Below are positions 36,122-47,194 of a stretch of DNA of 64,000 nucleotides, piece after piece; within the stretch, counting starts at the first letter, position 1, and every line of letters begins with the position of its first letter. The notes under the pieces were generated by a model. It did no database searches, had not been told where the DNA came from, and saw only the letters and a program-made list of their open reading frames with translations. Both the position numbers and the translations under genes were made by a program. The stretch comes from Mermis nigrescens (taxonomy: Eukaryota > Nematoda > Enoplea > Mermithida > Mermithidae), in NCBI GenBank assembly GCA_036768485.1, contig JAVLUZ010000745.1, forward strand, positions 1 to 64,000, read 5' to 3'.

Positions 36122-36192
36122 CTCCCGCATAGCTCAGTGGTAGAACATCCGCTTGTCGTCGAAGCAACCCGGGTTCGATTCCAGCCGACAGC
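36122..36192 (+). repeat. tRNA-like segment, copy 2
   Basis: GCATAGCTCAGTGGTAGAAC with intact A box and GGTTCGATTCC with intact B box. The anticodon arm is CGCTTGTCGTCGAAGCA and the acceptor stem does not pair. A pol III promoter is plausible; a functional tRNA is not. Confidence 0.6.
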
Positions 36193-36404
36193 TTTTTATG
36201 TAGCGCACTCACTGTAGTATGTCCCAGCGCTGATTAAATGCCTAAATTAAATTTATATGGACGGATTAATGCATAAAAAATGAAAGAATTCCAGCCACTC
36301 GCCCTCACTGAGCTGATTTGCCCAATTACAGTAAATCGTCTTCTTTCGCTTACTGTAGCCCTTAAAAAAATTGACTAAAAAGCTCTCGAATAAATGAAAC
36401 AGAC

Positions 36405-38110
36405 TATAAGTGCATAGGTACCTATAATCTGTATCACGAAACCATCTTCATAGATTACAAATCCTTTTCAATGCAAATTGATTACAAAAGCGGTTTAATT
36501 GAAGTAGCAATCGTGATATTGTGCATAGCAGTGAATATTCATATAAAGTTCTATTATGCAAAAGTGTGCTACGGTCAACTGCATAGAAACCACTTTTGTA
36601 GCTGTTCGCTGGATCGTTAAAAATTGAATTCCATGCACAAGGTTCCATGAAATAGACTATACATAGATTTTAAACTATGTACATATGTAGTGCATGGATC
36701 CGCTAGAAAAATATCCTAATTAAAGTAGTGCTCGATTTTTCACTTGCTCGACAGAGTGGGTAGCAAATTTTGTTATTCATATGGCGGGTCATGCAATGAA
36801 AAAATCGGGTGTTAAGAAAATTTGCTTTTTCGGGCGAGTTCATTCTATGCAAAACGGCTCATTTTTGCTAAAGCCCCGTTACCAGACGGAGTCTAGACCA
36901 CTACAATAGAAAAATGGAAAGTTTTGTGGAGCACATGAGGCAAAATGAAGGTCAAAAATGGTTAAAAGGAACATTAACGGAGCTTGAAGACTGTCACCCA
37001 ACTTTGATCCCCGTCACTTGATTTTGAAAGGAATCCGGTCAAATGGCAATTACCCGTGGAACTTATGACCCATATTTTGCGGTCTTTGGAGCGGATAAAT
37101 GAACTGACTGTTAAATCTGCGGGCGACGCGAATGAGAATATTAGGCGTGTAAATTTTAGAGAAATAGTGGAAAACTCCAATAGATCGCAAATAAAATTCA
37201 ATTTTTGTTTATTCAATTTGCGATTTATACACAAGTCTAATTTTTGCCTTTTTTCAACTATTTTACTGAAAACGTCTATTATAATGAATGTCGCCTTCAT
37301 ATATTTTGGCCCGCAATATTGTAAAGTTTCGAAACTGGTGGAAAAAAGTGCTTTAACACTGTAAAAGTGTGCTCCGTCCAATTGAAAAATGACTGTAAAA
37401 CGTGAAGCTTCTCAGGTCAAAAAACTCAAAACAAAAAGAAATTTGATGAGATCTTAGTCGATAAAGCGAACAGTTTGAACTTTATTTATTTCAAAAACCA
37501 GAAGAAGTAAGAAATTCAATGATCTAGAGTGAACAAGTAGAAAGTGTAAAGTTCATTTCGGCCAAAAAATTAATATGAAAATTGTGAAAAACGGGTGAAC
37601 AAATTGAAAAGTCGTTGTTCCAAAGTAGTCATCTCTTCACGACCCAAAAACCTGAAAAACAAAGTAGAACAAATTAGATACAAACTGAGTGTAAAATTCA
37701 GAATTTAAAGTGTAAAGTAAACGCTGTTGTTGGTTGGCGTAAACACCTTAAGCTGCTCCGACTCTACACGGCTGACAGCTTGGAGCAGTCTTACCTGACA
37801 TCAGGCAGTTGGTCGGTCATCTGGCATCAGTCGATCGGTCCTTCATCTGCAGCTTTTTGGTCAGTCGCTTGTCACTGGTCGGTCAGTTAGCTTAGAAGCG
37901 CGGGATGTCAAGGAGGGTGACTCCAATCCTTATGGTTCCCTTCCTCCAAGGCCACTCCCTTCCATAGAACGGCTGCGTTTCTCACGGCTGCTCCCTTCCC
38001 TCTACTACTCCCTTGTTTTAACTTGTTTAAATCTTTCAAAGGATATGTCCAAACTTGCATAAACTCCAACGATCTTTCTTGTTCTTCATCTTGTTTGACT
38101 GGCTAGTACG
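36405..38110. other. Intergenic stretch left of the Polinton
   Basis: Contains a family C 3' piece (36880-36965), degenerate GTCGGTCA/CTGGTCGGTCAG words at 37795-37905 and single GTGTAAAG motifs. No gene seen. Confidence 0.4.
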
Positions 38111-38160
38111 GATATATGCACACCTGGGTTTGGGGGTACGCACCCCTCCCCAGAAACCAA

Positions 38161-38720
38161 AGTAGTAATCCCGGCCCTTCTTGAGTCTCTGTGCTTAAGC
38201 ATATAGCACATGCTTAAGCATAGAGACTTCTGAAATTGTAGGCGCTAAAGTGCCTACAATGGGGCCATACTACACAATAAAGCACGAAAGTATAGGCGTG
38301 AATCGCCGAATTTTGGACATTCTATTTTGAGTATAGCGTGAAGCACCGAATTTTGGGCCATCCGAACTCGAGCATTCTATTTAAAACATGGCACAAAGCG
38401 CCGAATTTTGGGCCATACTACTACACAATAAAGCACGAAAGCTTAGGCGTGAAGCGTCAAACTCAAGCGTTCTATTTAAAACATGGCACGAAGCGCCGAA
38501 TTACGGGCCATACTACTACACAATAAAGCACGAAAGTTTAGGCCTGAAGCGCCGAATTTCGGACGTTCTATTTTGAGTATAGCCTGAATCGCCAGATTTT
38601 GGCCATACTACACATTAAATTTGTGATAAAGTAGACTGCACTATGACAGATCACATGATGCATGGGGCCTTAATAAATAAACATAAAAAGGCGCCAAACT
38701 TGACTTTACGTGTACTGTGT
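38161..38720 (+). repeat. Left terminal inverted repeat of the Polinton, with minisatellite
   Basis: The first roughly 160 bp match the reverse complement of the right end closely, including an internal palindrome around TGCTTAAGCATATAGCACA. After that come degenerate tandem units built on AAGCGCCGAATTTTGGGCC alternating with TTCTATTTAAAACATGG. The repeat number differs between the two ends. No gene seen. Confidence 0.85.
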
Positions 38721-39341
38721 GATGGAAGAACAGATGTTCAAGACCTAAATGAACCAACATCAAAAGCAAAGCGCCAAACTTGGACGGTACCTATGTATAT
38801 AATTTAACGAGAGTCTGTTTATTTCAGTTCATATCACTAGGTGTGTTATTTAGACAACAGGTGTGACTTACTTCTGTCATTGATGTATTTCATTCATTCT
38901 CTTGGAGTAGAATCATATCATTTATAGTTCATAGGCGCGAAGCAATTTTATCTTATGTGTCTACCTTCTCATTTATGTGTGTTAATCATTTTTAACTTGG
39001 AGCGGAATCATCTTATTACTTGTTCATCTATATATGTAGGTTCAGACAAAACCTATGTTATTTTTAAAATATCTAGTCAAACAAAATGCGCGCCAATTTT
39101 CCAATTTAGCCCTACTTTTGCGAGTATAAAAGCATGAAAAAATGAAGGACCATTGTATTTATTGTTTTACCTCTCGTTTTACTTGCTCAATATGCTATCT
39201 CTGTCTGGTCTACCGCGCGAAATTAAAGCGCCAGATATTCTAAATGTTGGACTTAAAGTCCAAAATTAGGGTAGCCCAAGTTTCGAAAGATTGGAATGGG
39301 GTAGCTAGAACAGATGCATCCCCAGTCGACAATAAATACAG

Positions 39342-39581
39342 TTATTAGTGGGATTTAAAGCTACAGGTCTCGATTCGACCAAATATACAGTCAATCTTTG
39401 ACCCGGCAACACTAATGGCGACGAAACCTTGTGGCCAATAAATCATGGGCCGTCCATCGACTTAATCATTTATGATAATCGTCTGAAAGGCCATACTACC
39501 AGTGATATTGAGGAAACATTCGAAGAACTTCTAAAGGTTTCTTATCCTGGAACAGTGGTTTTTACCAGTGAGAATTCCTGA
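39342..39581 (+). pseudogene. Unrecognised coding-like fragment in the left part of the Polinton
   Basis: One frame reads LLVGFKATGLDSTKYTVN, a TGA, then GPSIDLIIYDNRLKGHTTSD and EETFEELLKVSYPGTVVFTS. A second, diverged copy of its start (ELFIGLKATGLDWTEYTINH) lies at 40919-40978. Two similar copies that keep the same reading frame suggest real coding ancestry. I recognise no family. Confidence 0.4.
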
Positions 39582-40025
39582 ACTTACAAATGTGCACGTT
39601 TTCTGAAATCAATGTGATGCTCATGAATTTCTTATTTATAAATTCAAATTAATCAGTTTTTAAAATTAAATTTCATGCTAATTTTTATCATTTTGGTTGT
39701 ACGTTGAGAGAAAAAATTTTTTTATTGATTTTCAAGGCAAATTTCTCTACTCCTATTTTTCACTACTATATTGCTTTTTTTTGTTCGCTTTAATTTCTGC
39801 CATCAATTTATATGCAACACAAACGCTGCTCATGAGTCAATTTTTAATTATTCTCTATAAAAAATGACTGAAAAACCTTCTTTTACGTGTACTCCTCTTT
39901 GTGGTTTAGAAAAAAAATCAAAAAATAAAAACAACTTAATATTATAATTCTTTAGGATTGCAATTCAATAGCAACTGGGGCCCGCTGATTATGCAGCATT
40001 TTACTGACAGAGCCGAGAAGAAAAC

Positions 40026-40220
40026 CTAGAGCTCGATAATGTTGTCATTAATAGCATTGCGTGGATGCCATGCAATCTCTACAGGGTCAAAAAACTGACA
40101 GCTATAGATTGCTGTCTGGATTTCTGATCTTGTGGAATTAGTCCGAAACGTCAGTCCTGTGAAAATTGTGATTACTAACTGTATGCTACCCATACAGTAC
40201 AATAATTTAGTATCAGGCAT
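40026..40220 (-). CDS. Unrecognised ORF in the left part of the Polinton
   Basis: 64 codons, including IQLVITIFTGLTFRTNSTRS and CQFFDPVEIAWHPRNAIND. The amino-acid mix is not that of translated repeat DNA, but there is no family match I can name. It could be an exon or a decayed gene. Confidence 0.3.
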   Translation of the reverse strand: MPDTKLLYCMGSIQLVITIFTGLTFRTNSTRSEIQTAIYSCQFFDPVEIAWHPRNAINDNIIEL

Positions 40221-40498
40221 TTTTGCAAATGCCCTTACGCGTGACGTATGTACAATTCGACTTCGCTAATTGGAGCAAAGGCGACTTTACCACACTAACT
40301 TTGCACATGTCTAAATCATGCCGTTAACATTCTCATTTCGTGGTTCCAGCATCGTGTACTATATGTTTTAACGCTCATTTTTGGGCTTTGCGCATTTGGC
40401 CGAATTTCACCAATTTTTTCGATTCGTTTTTCATGCGTGGTGTGAATTTTTTCATGCTTAAAGGCTAAGCTCACTGCAAAGCCTAAATGGGTTGCGAC

Positions 40499-40763
40499 CA
40501 ATACTTTGGCAGCAAGAAAATTCTGGGGGGGGTGCAAAATTTTTTTGAAGGTCAAAAAATGGCCTTAAAAAAGGTGGTATGGCGATGAAAACACCATTTT
40601 TTGACGTTTCTCATCAAGCACTATCCATTGGCATCAAAAAATTGCGAAAAAACGAAAAAATTTATAAAAATTGAATTCTGGGGGGTATTTTGATTTCTGG
40701 GGGGTATTTTGGTTTCTGAGGGGGGGGGTGCATACCCCCCCAAACCCCCCACGCCCAGCTGTG
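40499..40763 (+). mobile_element. Family A MITE in the Polinton
   Basis: Full copy ending CGCCCAGCTGTG with the exact duplication GTTGCGAC on both sides (40491-40498, 40764-40771). Confidence 0.93.
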
Positions 40764-40918
40764 GTTGCGACCCATCACCACGCGGACAATAAAATAATAT
40801 TACGTAATTTGAATGCGTGTGAAGCATATTTTGTCTACGATTAAACTCTATGGGATGCCTGGTGCCTTTTTTAAAGCTAAATTAAGGTCCATCATTGGTA
40901 ATGAACCTTACAAAAATT

Positions 40919-41014
40919 GAGCTATTCATAGGATTAAAAGCCACAGGTCTTGATTGGACTGAATACACGATCAATCACATCATCTGTCCCCTACAACATA
41001 ATTATTATGGGTTA
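40919..41014 (+). pseudogene. Second copy of the KATGLD fragment
   Basis: Reads ELFIGLKATGLDWTEYTINH, then a short tail to a TGA. It is similar to 39342-39398. It lies between a family A MITE and the C-terminal TBP piece. Confidence 0.35.
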
Positions 41015-41153
41015 AAATGCGCTTGACCCGCCATCTTTTGGTTGACCAATGTCTACCTTTCTCTGTTGAAAAACATATCCAGGCATCACATAGAGTGTTG
41101 TTAATGTTTAGTGTATAAGTACGTTTGTTTGGAGGACATATCTTGAATAAACA

Positions 41154-41289
41154 TTAACTTTGTGCTCCAAATATTTTGAATGCATCAGTCAAACACATTA
41201 CGCGTTTTTGAAATCGTTTCAGTTGTGCTTCATTTCTTGCGCCCGTTATAACAATTCTTCCCGTTGTAAAAATAAGGGCAGAGGGTGGG
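41154..41289 (-). pseudogene. TATA-box-binding protein homologue, C-terminal part
   Basis: Reads PSALIFTTGRIVITGARNEA, then LKRFQKRVMCLTDAFKIFG and a stop at 41154-41156. It matches the TBP second-repeat end (LLIFVSGKVVLTGAK). The 8-bp duplication AGGGTGGG of the hAT element joins this piece to the N-terminal part at 46732-46739; the frame continues across the site. The whole protein would be about 180 residues, the size of the conserved two-repeat TBP core. Confidence 0.88.
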
Positions 41290-43149
41290 CAGTGATTGAC
41301 CGGGTACCCGGGCCCGGACCGGGCCCGGCCGGTCAGAGCAGGCTGGGTCCGGGCCCGGCTGAAAAGCACCGGGCCCGGGCCTAATTAAAACAAAGTTTTT
41401 GGTTTTTGGAATTTATGATGTTATTACAAAATCACAACATTAGCAACATTTGAATGTGAAAATCGATTAAACCATTCAGTCCAAGCTCCATGCATGCTAT
41501 ATTTTCCTAGACATCATTTTATGTCTAGTATCCTTCCTCCCAAAGCTCATTCATACAGAGCATTAATTATTAAATATATTAACATTTATACTTATTACTT
41601 CAAACATTTTGATGTTTATTGTAATGCTAACGATGACACAGCTGCAACACAACTTGTCTATTGATTGTGAAAATACAGTGTGAGTCACCATACACGCTTC
41701 ATGATCTATATCGTCCTTTCCTCTGTCTACGTTGTGATTCTTATGAGCATATTTTCTGCAGTTTTCACAAAACTCACCATCTCCTCTGCTCTCATACGTT
41801 TTCTGCTTCATATGCGCATATTCTTCCAAAATCAGTGAAGGCGCTTACTCTGCAACTGTACGCATACAGTTAGGCACGACTATTTGTAGGCAATAATATC
41901 CCTTGTGTGCTCCATCTCAAATACTTGCTCAATAATCTCAACGTGTACCGTTTTCATGTCAAAATGTTCTTAAAAGTTGACAAAATATTCTTTGATCCCA
42001 TTAATGAAGTTTTATTTTTAGGCTAACTTTATTTTACTACTATAGCTGGAATTTTACAAATGTCTTCTCCGATTTGGTTATTCTTTGATTTAAAAACAAG
42101 CGACCGTTCAACAGCTGTCTGTAAAAAGTGCAAAACTTCAATTTCCCTATGGTTCTGGACCAATTGCTTCTAAAATGGGGCAATGGCTCTGTAATCTGGC
42201 ATCTTAAATCAGCCCATGCTGAATTGTTTCAAGAGTACAAAAAGCTTATGAAAGAAAAAAACCAATGCTCGGCAGCAAAGGCTAAAGAAATGGCAGCAAT
42301 TTGGAATGAAGACGAGCCAAAAGTAATTAGTGCGAATGATCCATCTCAAATGAAGATCCAAGATGCGTTTCAGAATTGTATGAAATACGATGTGAAATCG
42401 ATTGAACAGGTTAAGCTTAACCACAAAATCTTCAATTGGCTTATGGATTGCACCTTGCCTTATACAACCATTGGCGAGAAAAGTTTTATAGAAATGATGA
42501 AACAGGCGAATCCACGGTGCAACATACCATTGGAGAAGTATTTTTGCACATTTATGATGCTGGATGTGTATGATCGCGTGAAAAGCAAAATATTGGAAAT
42601 TATAGAGCAAGATATTACGTGCTTTAGTGCAACTACTGACATGTGGACCAGCCAGTCCATGCATGCTTATGTTAGCCTCACGGTTCACTTTGTCACAAAT
42701 GATTGGGAAAGAAAAACAATCGTCTTGGGTTGCTTCCCATACAGCAAAGAATCGCATAGTGCTGTTGATATCGCGAACTTTTTGAATGAGTTACTTATAC
42801 AGTGGAATCTAACAAAAAAGTTACACGTTAATAGTCAGAGATAACGCATATAAAGCTTGTCAAAGCTTTAAGCACAAATAGTTGGCCTCACGTCGGCTGC
42901 TTTTTGCATACCTTGCAGCTTGTGGTTTCAAAATGCGTTTTGTCACAAAGAAGCAGTCATGAACGCGATTTCAAAATGCCAGACGTTAGTTAAAAAGTGC
43001 AAATCGAGCTCTACTACAACTGTGCCTTGAACGGCACCAAGAAAATAAAAATCTTGCCAAACACACGCTTATTTTATCAAACGACACTCACTTTCGCTAG
43101 AATAGTACTTATGATATGCTTGATCGAGTTCTGGTAGGTACTGCTGACA

Positions 43150-43285
43150 GACCTGGGCTTGAGGGGTTTTTGGGGTAACCTACCAGAAGGCAAAATACCT
43201 AACATGAAAATGGAAATACTCAACAATGCCCATGAATTTTTATATTTTTTGCTTTTTCACAATTTTTAGATTATTTTTCGCCATT
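43150..43285 (-). mobile_element. Degraded family A MITE piece in the hAT element
   Basis: Begins AGACCTGGGCTTGAGGGGTT and continues with a diverged family A body. The far end is lost. It lies just after the donor site of a transposase exon. Confidence 0.55.
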
Positions 43286-44697
43286 TTCTGTAGAAAAGTT
43301 CTAATTGCAAAGAAATATTATGACTTTTTAAAATAAACGTCTTTAAAGACATAATACTGCATCTTAAACCCGAGTTTTTAATCTTTTCCTTTATTTTGAA
43401 GTTTTAATTTCTAAGACGAGCGAATGAGCGCTAGAGCTCATTTGTGTGGCTAGTCTTTTAATCTTACTATGCAAAAAGTCCTCTGATTTTAAATTCTTTT
43501 TCACTTCAGTCTAATTATTTGACATCACGATTTAATATGAAAATTGTCATAAATTTAAAGTTTATTGATAATTTGTCTTATTCTTAATTTTTTAATTTAA
43601 GTTTAACGTAATCCTACCCACTAATTTAATCCGGCTTTGTGTGATTTGTAATCTAATAAAAACAAATACCCCATTTTTGTGAGTAGATCTAATGTTTGAA
43701 TCAAGGAAATAGACACAAAAAATTAAGCACATGCGATTTTACATCACCAAATTCAAACCAACTCAAAACAGAGCTTGTAATGTACAAAACTTATTTCAAC
43801 ATACTCGTTGTACCAAACCTAAAAAAAATTACTTCATTGCTGAAAAATTTAATATTTTTTCAATTATTATTATTAGAATAAGTTTAACTTTGTATCGCAA
43901 ATGCAATCAAACCATAATCTATCTATTTAAAGGAGCAAAAGCGCGCCATACGAGATTGCTTCGACGATGCAGCGTTCAATGTACAAACAGTAATTTTGGA
44001 CAATGATTGGCGAATTATACAAAGCGTAACTTATTTTGAATATTTTGCTTTAAATGTATGCATTGGTTCACAAGGTGCTGGGTTCAGCACAGTATTAAAA
44101 CAAAATTCTTAAGCTTTAGCTATAAATCAGATATGAAAGATCATCGGAAGGATATTTTGAAATTTCTGTTTAGAATTTGGTGTGGATCTTCAAAACGCCC
44201 TGTGAACGTGCAAAATGTTTTTTAGGTTGTAAATTTACTAAAACCATTCAAAGATGCGACAATATATGCACAACGTGTGAGAATAGCTGCATTTCAGAGG
44301 TCATTCCGCATTTGCTGTAAGAACAGATTTCCTTAATATTATTAAATAAATTATGCAGATCTTAATATCTTTATATCGCAGAAAAATAAAGCGCAATCTA
44401 TCCTCGGTAGATGCCACTTTTTGTGGCTCAACTAGCGACAAAATTGAATCATTGCTTAATTGTTATTTTTATGGCAAAGATGAGAGACAGCATTTTGAGA
44501 ACATTGAAGAAGAAAAATATTTTGCGTCCACTACACTGGTTGATCCCCGTTTCAAATTAAGCGTAAATAAAATAGTGTCTCACTCATTTTCTATAAATCA
44601 CTAACATTAATTTAATTAAAATAAGCTTATTAATTGATGCATATCATTAAGAAGATAAAAGAAACAAAAACACTTACTTATCTTAGTCATTATTGTG

Positions 44698-44969
44698 GCC
44701 TCCGTGGCTTAGTGGTTAACGATTCTAACTACAAGTTGCGGGCACGAGGTTCGAAACCACGCACTGTGGGTTCTTTCTTCGTGCAGTCGGCTAATTTTTC
44801 CAGCGGGACACTTACGTGATACCGCTGGTAACCATCCAGCAGGGCTCTTAAAAAGAGGTACTGCTGGTATAACTCGGTGAGATGATAATCTATTCCGCGG
44901 AGCACAATGGGCTTGTAGCCTGCGTGCTTGGGTCTCACAGGAGGTACCACCGCTACATCACCTATCACC
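44698..44969 (+). mobile_element. tRNA-derived SINE in a hAT intron
   Basis: The head resembles a tRNA, with an A box in GTGGCTTAGTGGTTAAC and a B box GGTTCGAAACC. A roughly 200-bp unrelated body follows. It is flanked by a perfect 14-bp direct repeat TAGTCATTATTGTG (44684-44697 and 44970-44983), as expected from LINE-mediated insertion. No poly(A) tail is evident. Confidence 0.9.
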
Positions 44970-46739
44970 TAGTCATTATTGTGAAAGTCTGATGATGCAG
45001 CTAAAAAGAAATAAAATCGACAAAATTCATGATACAATGAGTAATAAAAATGAGTATTAGTAGTTAAATAAGATATTAAATAATAAGAATAATTATTACA
45101 AAATTTCATTATTGGATCTTATTATACATTATTCATTTATTATCACTTCATATAAAAATAAAGTAAAATAATAAATAAGCAGTTTAAATTTCTTAAATAT
45201 TTTGATATGATTTATGAATGATGTATTTGGCATGATTGAAAGATGAGTTTGTAGTTATAGAATTTCGAGTTGCATAAGTTGTGAATTTAAAATTTATTTT
45301 CCAGCGTTTCTCTATAAAGCACAATGGACTTGTAGCAAAGCAAATGCTAATCAAAGAAGTCAAAAAAGTTGTAAAGAAATTGAGTGATTCCGGCAGAAAT
45401 TATCAAGTCAAAAAGGGCGAAAATTAGGTGAAATATAATTCAATTTTCTTAATAAAATAATGTATAATGTAATAATGTAAATAATGTACAATTGCATTGA
45501 GTTAACTTTGTATTTCATGTTTATTTTAAAAAAATTGAATTTGCCGTAGGGTAGGATCAAAAGAGCAATAAGTGCATGGGTAGAAAAATTCTTTTAATCT
45601 TTATGATAGAAATGTTATAAAACTTTCATTATGACAGTATTTCGCCAAATAAGTAAATTCCGATTTTAGCAATGGCGTGGAGTGTTACTGGTCATCTGAG
45701 GATAATTCTGAGGAAGATGCAGCTGCTTGCAGTTCAACTGAGATTGATAATTCTTTTACCAAAGCAGAGCGCCAGGTTACAACTTATTTGCACGAGCCTT
45801 TGTTAGAGAAGCTCAGCAATCCATTTGCTTTTTACAAAGCAGACGGCTATAAATATCCAGCAATTGCTGCAGTAAGTTCCATTAATGAATATTAATCATT
45901 TATAAATTAATACAGTCAAACTCGGATAATGCAAATCCCCTACGGAACAAATCAAGGCTAGAAATGTGCATTTATTTTTGCTTGTGTGCAAGTAACTGTA
46001 CTATTAAGCGTGAACATTTGCGAACTGAAAAATATGCTACGGTTTTTCGGCAAGTGAGCATTATTCTGAATAATTCCTTATCCAAGGTTTGCATTATCCA
46101 CGTTTGAGCGTAACTTATTTCACTATTTATAAAAATTCATTCATTACTAGAATAAAATCTGACAAAATATTCAAACTTGTATAGCATAACAAAATAACGT
46201 AGCCATTTTTACCTAAAAATGGATTATTCATACAAATATCCGAGCATAATGTAATAGGCAAGCATCAGCTCAATTGTATGTTTTCTAAAAAGTGCTAATA
46301 ACAAAAAGAAGATTAGTACAATATTGCTCTCAGTATAGCAAGCAACTCAATTTCAGCTTGCTAAAAGATATCTAAGCGCACCATGTGGCAACACTTCAAG
46401 CGAACGCGAATTTACCGCAGAAGGTGACATAGTGAACGACGAAAGGAACCGCCTTTTGCCAGAAAATGTGGATAAGTTGATATTTTTGAAATATAATCTG
46501 AAGGCTATTGGATCCGGTTCATTTGGTCTTAAGTCATAGTTATTGAGCTTGCAGATTAATGAATAAAGCTTCCTGACGTTGGTATGACTTAAATACTCAT
46601 ACATAAGTCAAAACTTCATATTTAAATACATTGAGCGTAAACTTACATACTCTTTATAGACATTCCATAGAATGTACCATATAATGTGCAGGCCCGGCCC
46701 AGGCCCGGTTTTTGGGCCCGGTCGATCACTGAGGGTGGG

Positions 46740-47146
46740 CCATCCGGAAATTGTATTCTTAAACCAGGAAATAATTCTTGTTCGTATTCAACAAATTTTT
46801 TTATGCGTTTGAGCAAGAGAACGTAAATTTATATTTGCGCCTAAATTTCCAGAGCCCACAATATTGTGAATTTAGTGTTCAGTTAGTTTTAGCTCGTATC
46901 CGCTTTTCTGCAGTATTTTGAAAATATTTTCATTCGCAATTTTATTTTCTTCTAGGCTTTTAGCACTGATGCATTCTAATTTTACCGAACTGAACAATAG
47001 ACCCCTTGCTTTTGGTTCGTCTATTCAAATTATTGCCGCATTGAATCTTTTGTGGTCAAATTCCACTCCATCACAAGTTCTCTTAATTTTATATAAATTT
47101 AAGAGCTTGAAGAGACTCGAGCTGCAGAAACAACATTTTGAATCAT
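46740..47146 (-). pseudogene. TATA-box-binding protein homologue, N-terminal part, in the Polinton
   Basis: Minus-strand gene directly after the minor capsid gene. From ATG 47146 it reads MIQNVVSAARV, like the first TBP repeat start. After a frameshift come EFDHKRFNAAI, a TGA (47025-47027), IDEPKARGLLFSS, CISAKSLEENKIANENIFKI and LQKSGYELKLTEH, a TAA (46872-46874), then IHNIVGSGNLGANINLRSLA, the start of the second repeat. A shift in a run of seven A leads into VEYEQELFPGLRIQF. Each piece aligns in order with the eukaryotic TBP core (QNIVSTV..., YNPKRFAAVIMRI..PR.TALIFSSGK, FKIQNIVGS, YEPELFPGLIY), but it is far too divergent for a recent host copy. The remainder lies beyond the hAT insertion at 41154-41289. 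Confidence 0.88.
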
Positions 47147-47184
47147 GACTATGATTGAGATTGATGAATTTTTAATAGACACGA

Positions 47185-47193
47185 CTATTTATA
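47185..47193 (-). promoter_or_regulatory. TATA box of the TBP-like gene
   Basis: TATAAATAG, a consensus TATA box, 39 bp before ATG 47146. It lies between the minor capsid stop and the TBP-like start. Confidence 0.65.
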
Positions 47194-47194
47194 T

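Larger units (their letters stand above)
35330..36404. repeat. Tandem duplication of an inverted-end element containing tRNA-like segments
   Basis: Outer ends TCTGTTTCATTTATCCGAC and its inverse, ATAAATGAAACAGA. Two diverged copies, about 35330-35870 and 35895-36404, each hold TACTGTAGGTCGCTA, GTAGCAAAGAAGGGTTTTTC and one tRNA-like segment. No target duplication is obvious. Confidence 0.7.
42060..46539 (+). pseudogene. hAT transposase, BED-finger (ZBED) type, multi-exon
   Basis: The BED zinc finger starts at ATG 42060 (MSSPIWLFFDL, VCKKCKTSI), with the HLKSAH half in the next frame after a shift. The long block 42128-42844 has SATTDMWTSQSMHAYVSLTV and VLGCFPYSKESHSA. Downstream pieces read VRDNAY, GCFLHTLQLV, STYDMLDRVL (ending at donor GTAGGT 43134), EQKRAIRDCFDDAAFNVQTV with ILDNDWRIIQS (43932-44024), LLKPFKDATIYAQ (44226-44276), STTLVDPRFKLS (to 44588), FAFYKADGYKYPAIAA (45670-45871) and the dimerisation domain SERE...NDERNRLLPENVDKLIFL (46357-46539). 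Introns have clean GTAAGT and TTTCAG sites. Only a few breaks, mostly before 43131 and one near 45330, so the copy is fairly young. Confidence 0.9.
41290..46731 (+). mobile_element. ZBED-type hAT transposon inserted in the Polinton TBP-like gene
   Basis: Inverted ends CAGTGATTGACCGGG and CCCGGTCGATCACTG, both running into repeats of GGGCCCGG. An exact 8-bp duplication AGGGTGGG lies at 41282-41289 and 46732-46739. It is 5442 bp with one multi-exon transposase gene on +. A SINE and a degraded family A piece lie inside introns. Confidence 0.96.

Noticed and set aside
36122..36192. Functional tRNA gene
   Set aside because: A and B boxes are good, but the acceptor stem does not pair, the T stem has mismatches and the segment lies in a repeat.
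35329..36405. LTR retrotransposon suggested by two similar direct copies
   Set aside because: The copies are almost adjacent, have inverted ends and no primer-binding site or polypurine tract.
41154..41369. Independent 71-codon protein
   Set aside because: Its first half is translated hAT terminal repeat; only the part up to 41289 is coding, as the end of the TBP-like gene.
42209..42757. 182-codon minus-strand ORF
   Set aside because: Shadow of the hAT transposase exon on the other strand.
44698..44770. Functional tRNA gene
   Set aside because: It is the head of a SINE with a 200-bp body and 14-bp target duplications.
46740..47146. Retrocopy of the host TBP
   Set aside because: Too diverged from animal TBP, in line with Polinton genes, 48 bp from the minor capsid stop, with its own TATA box. 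A phylogeny is still needed.
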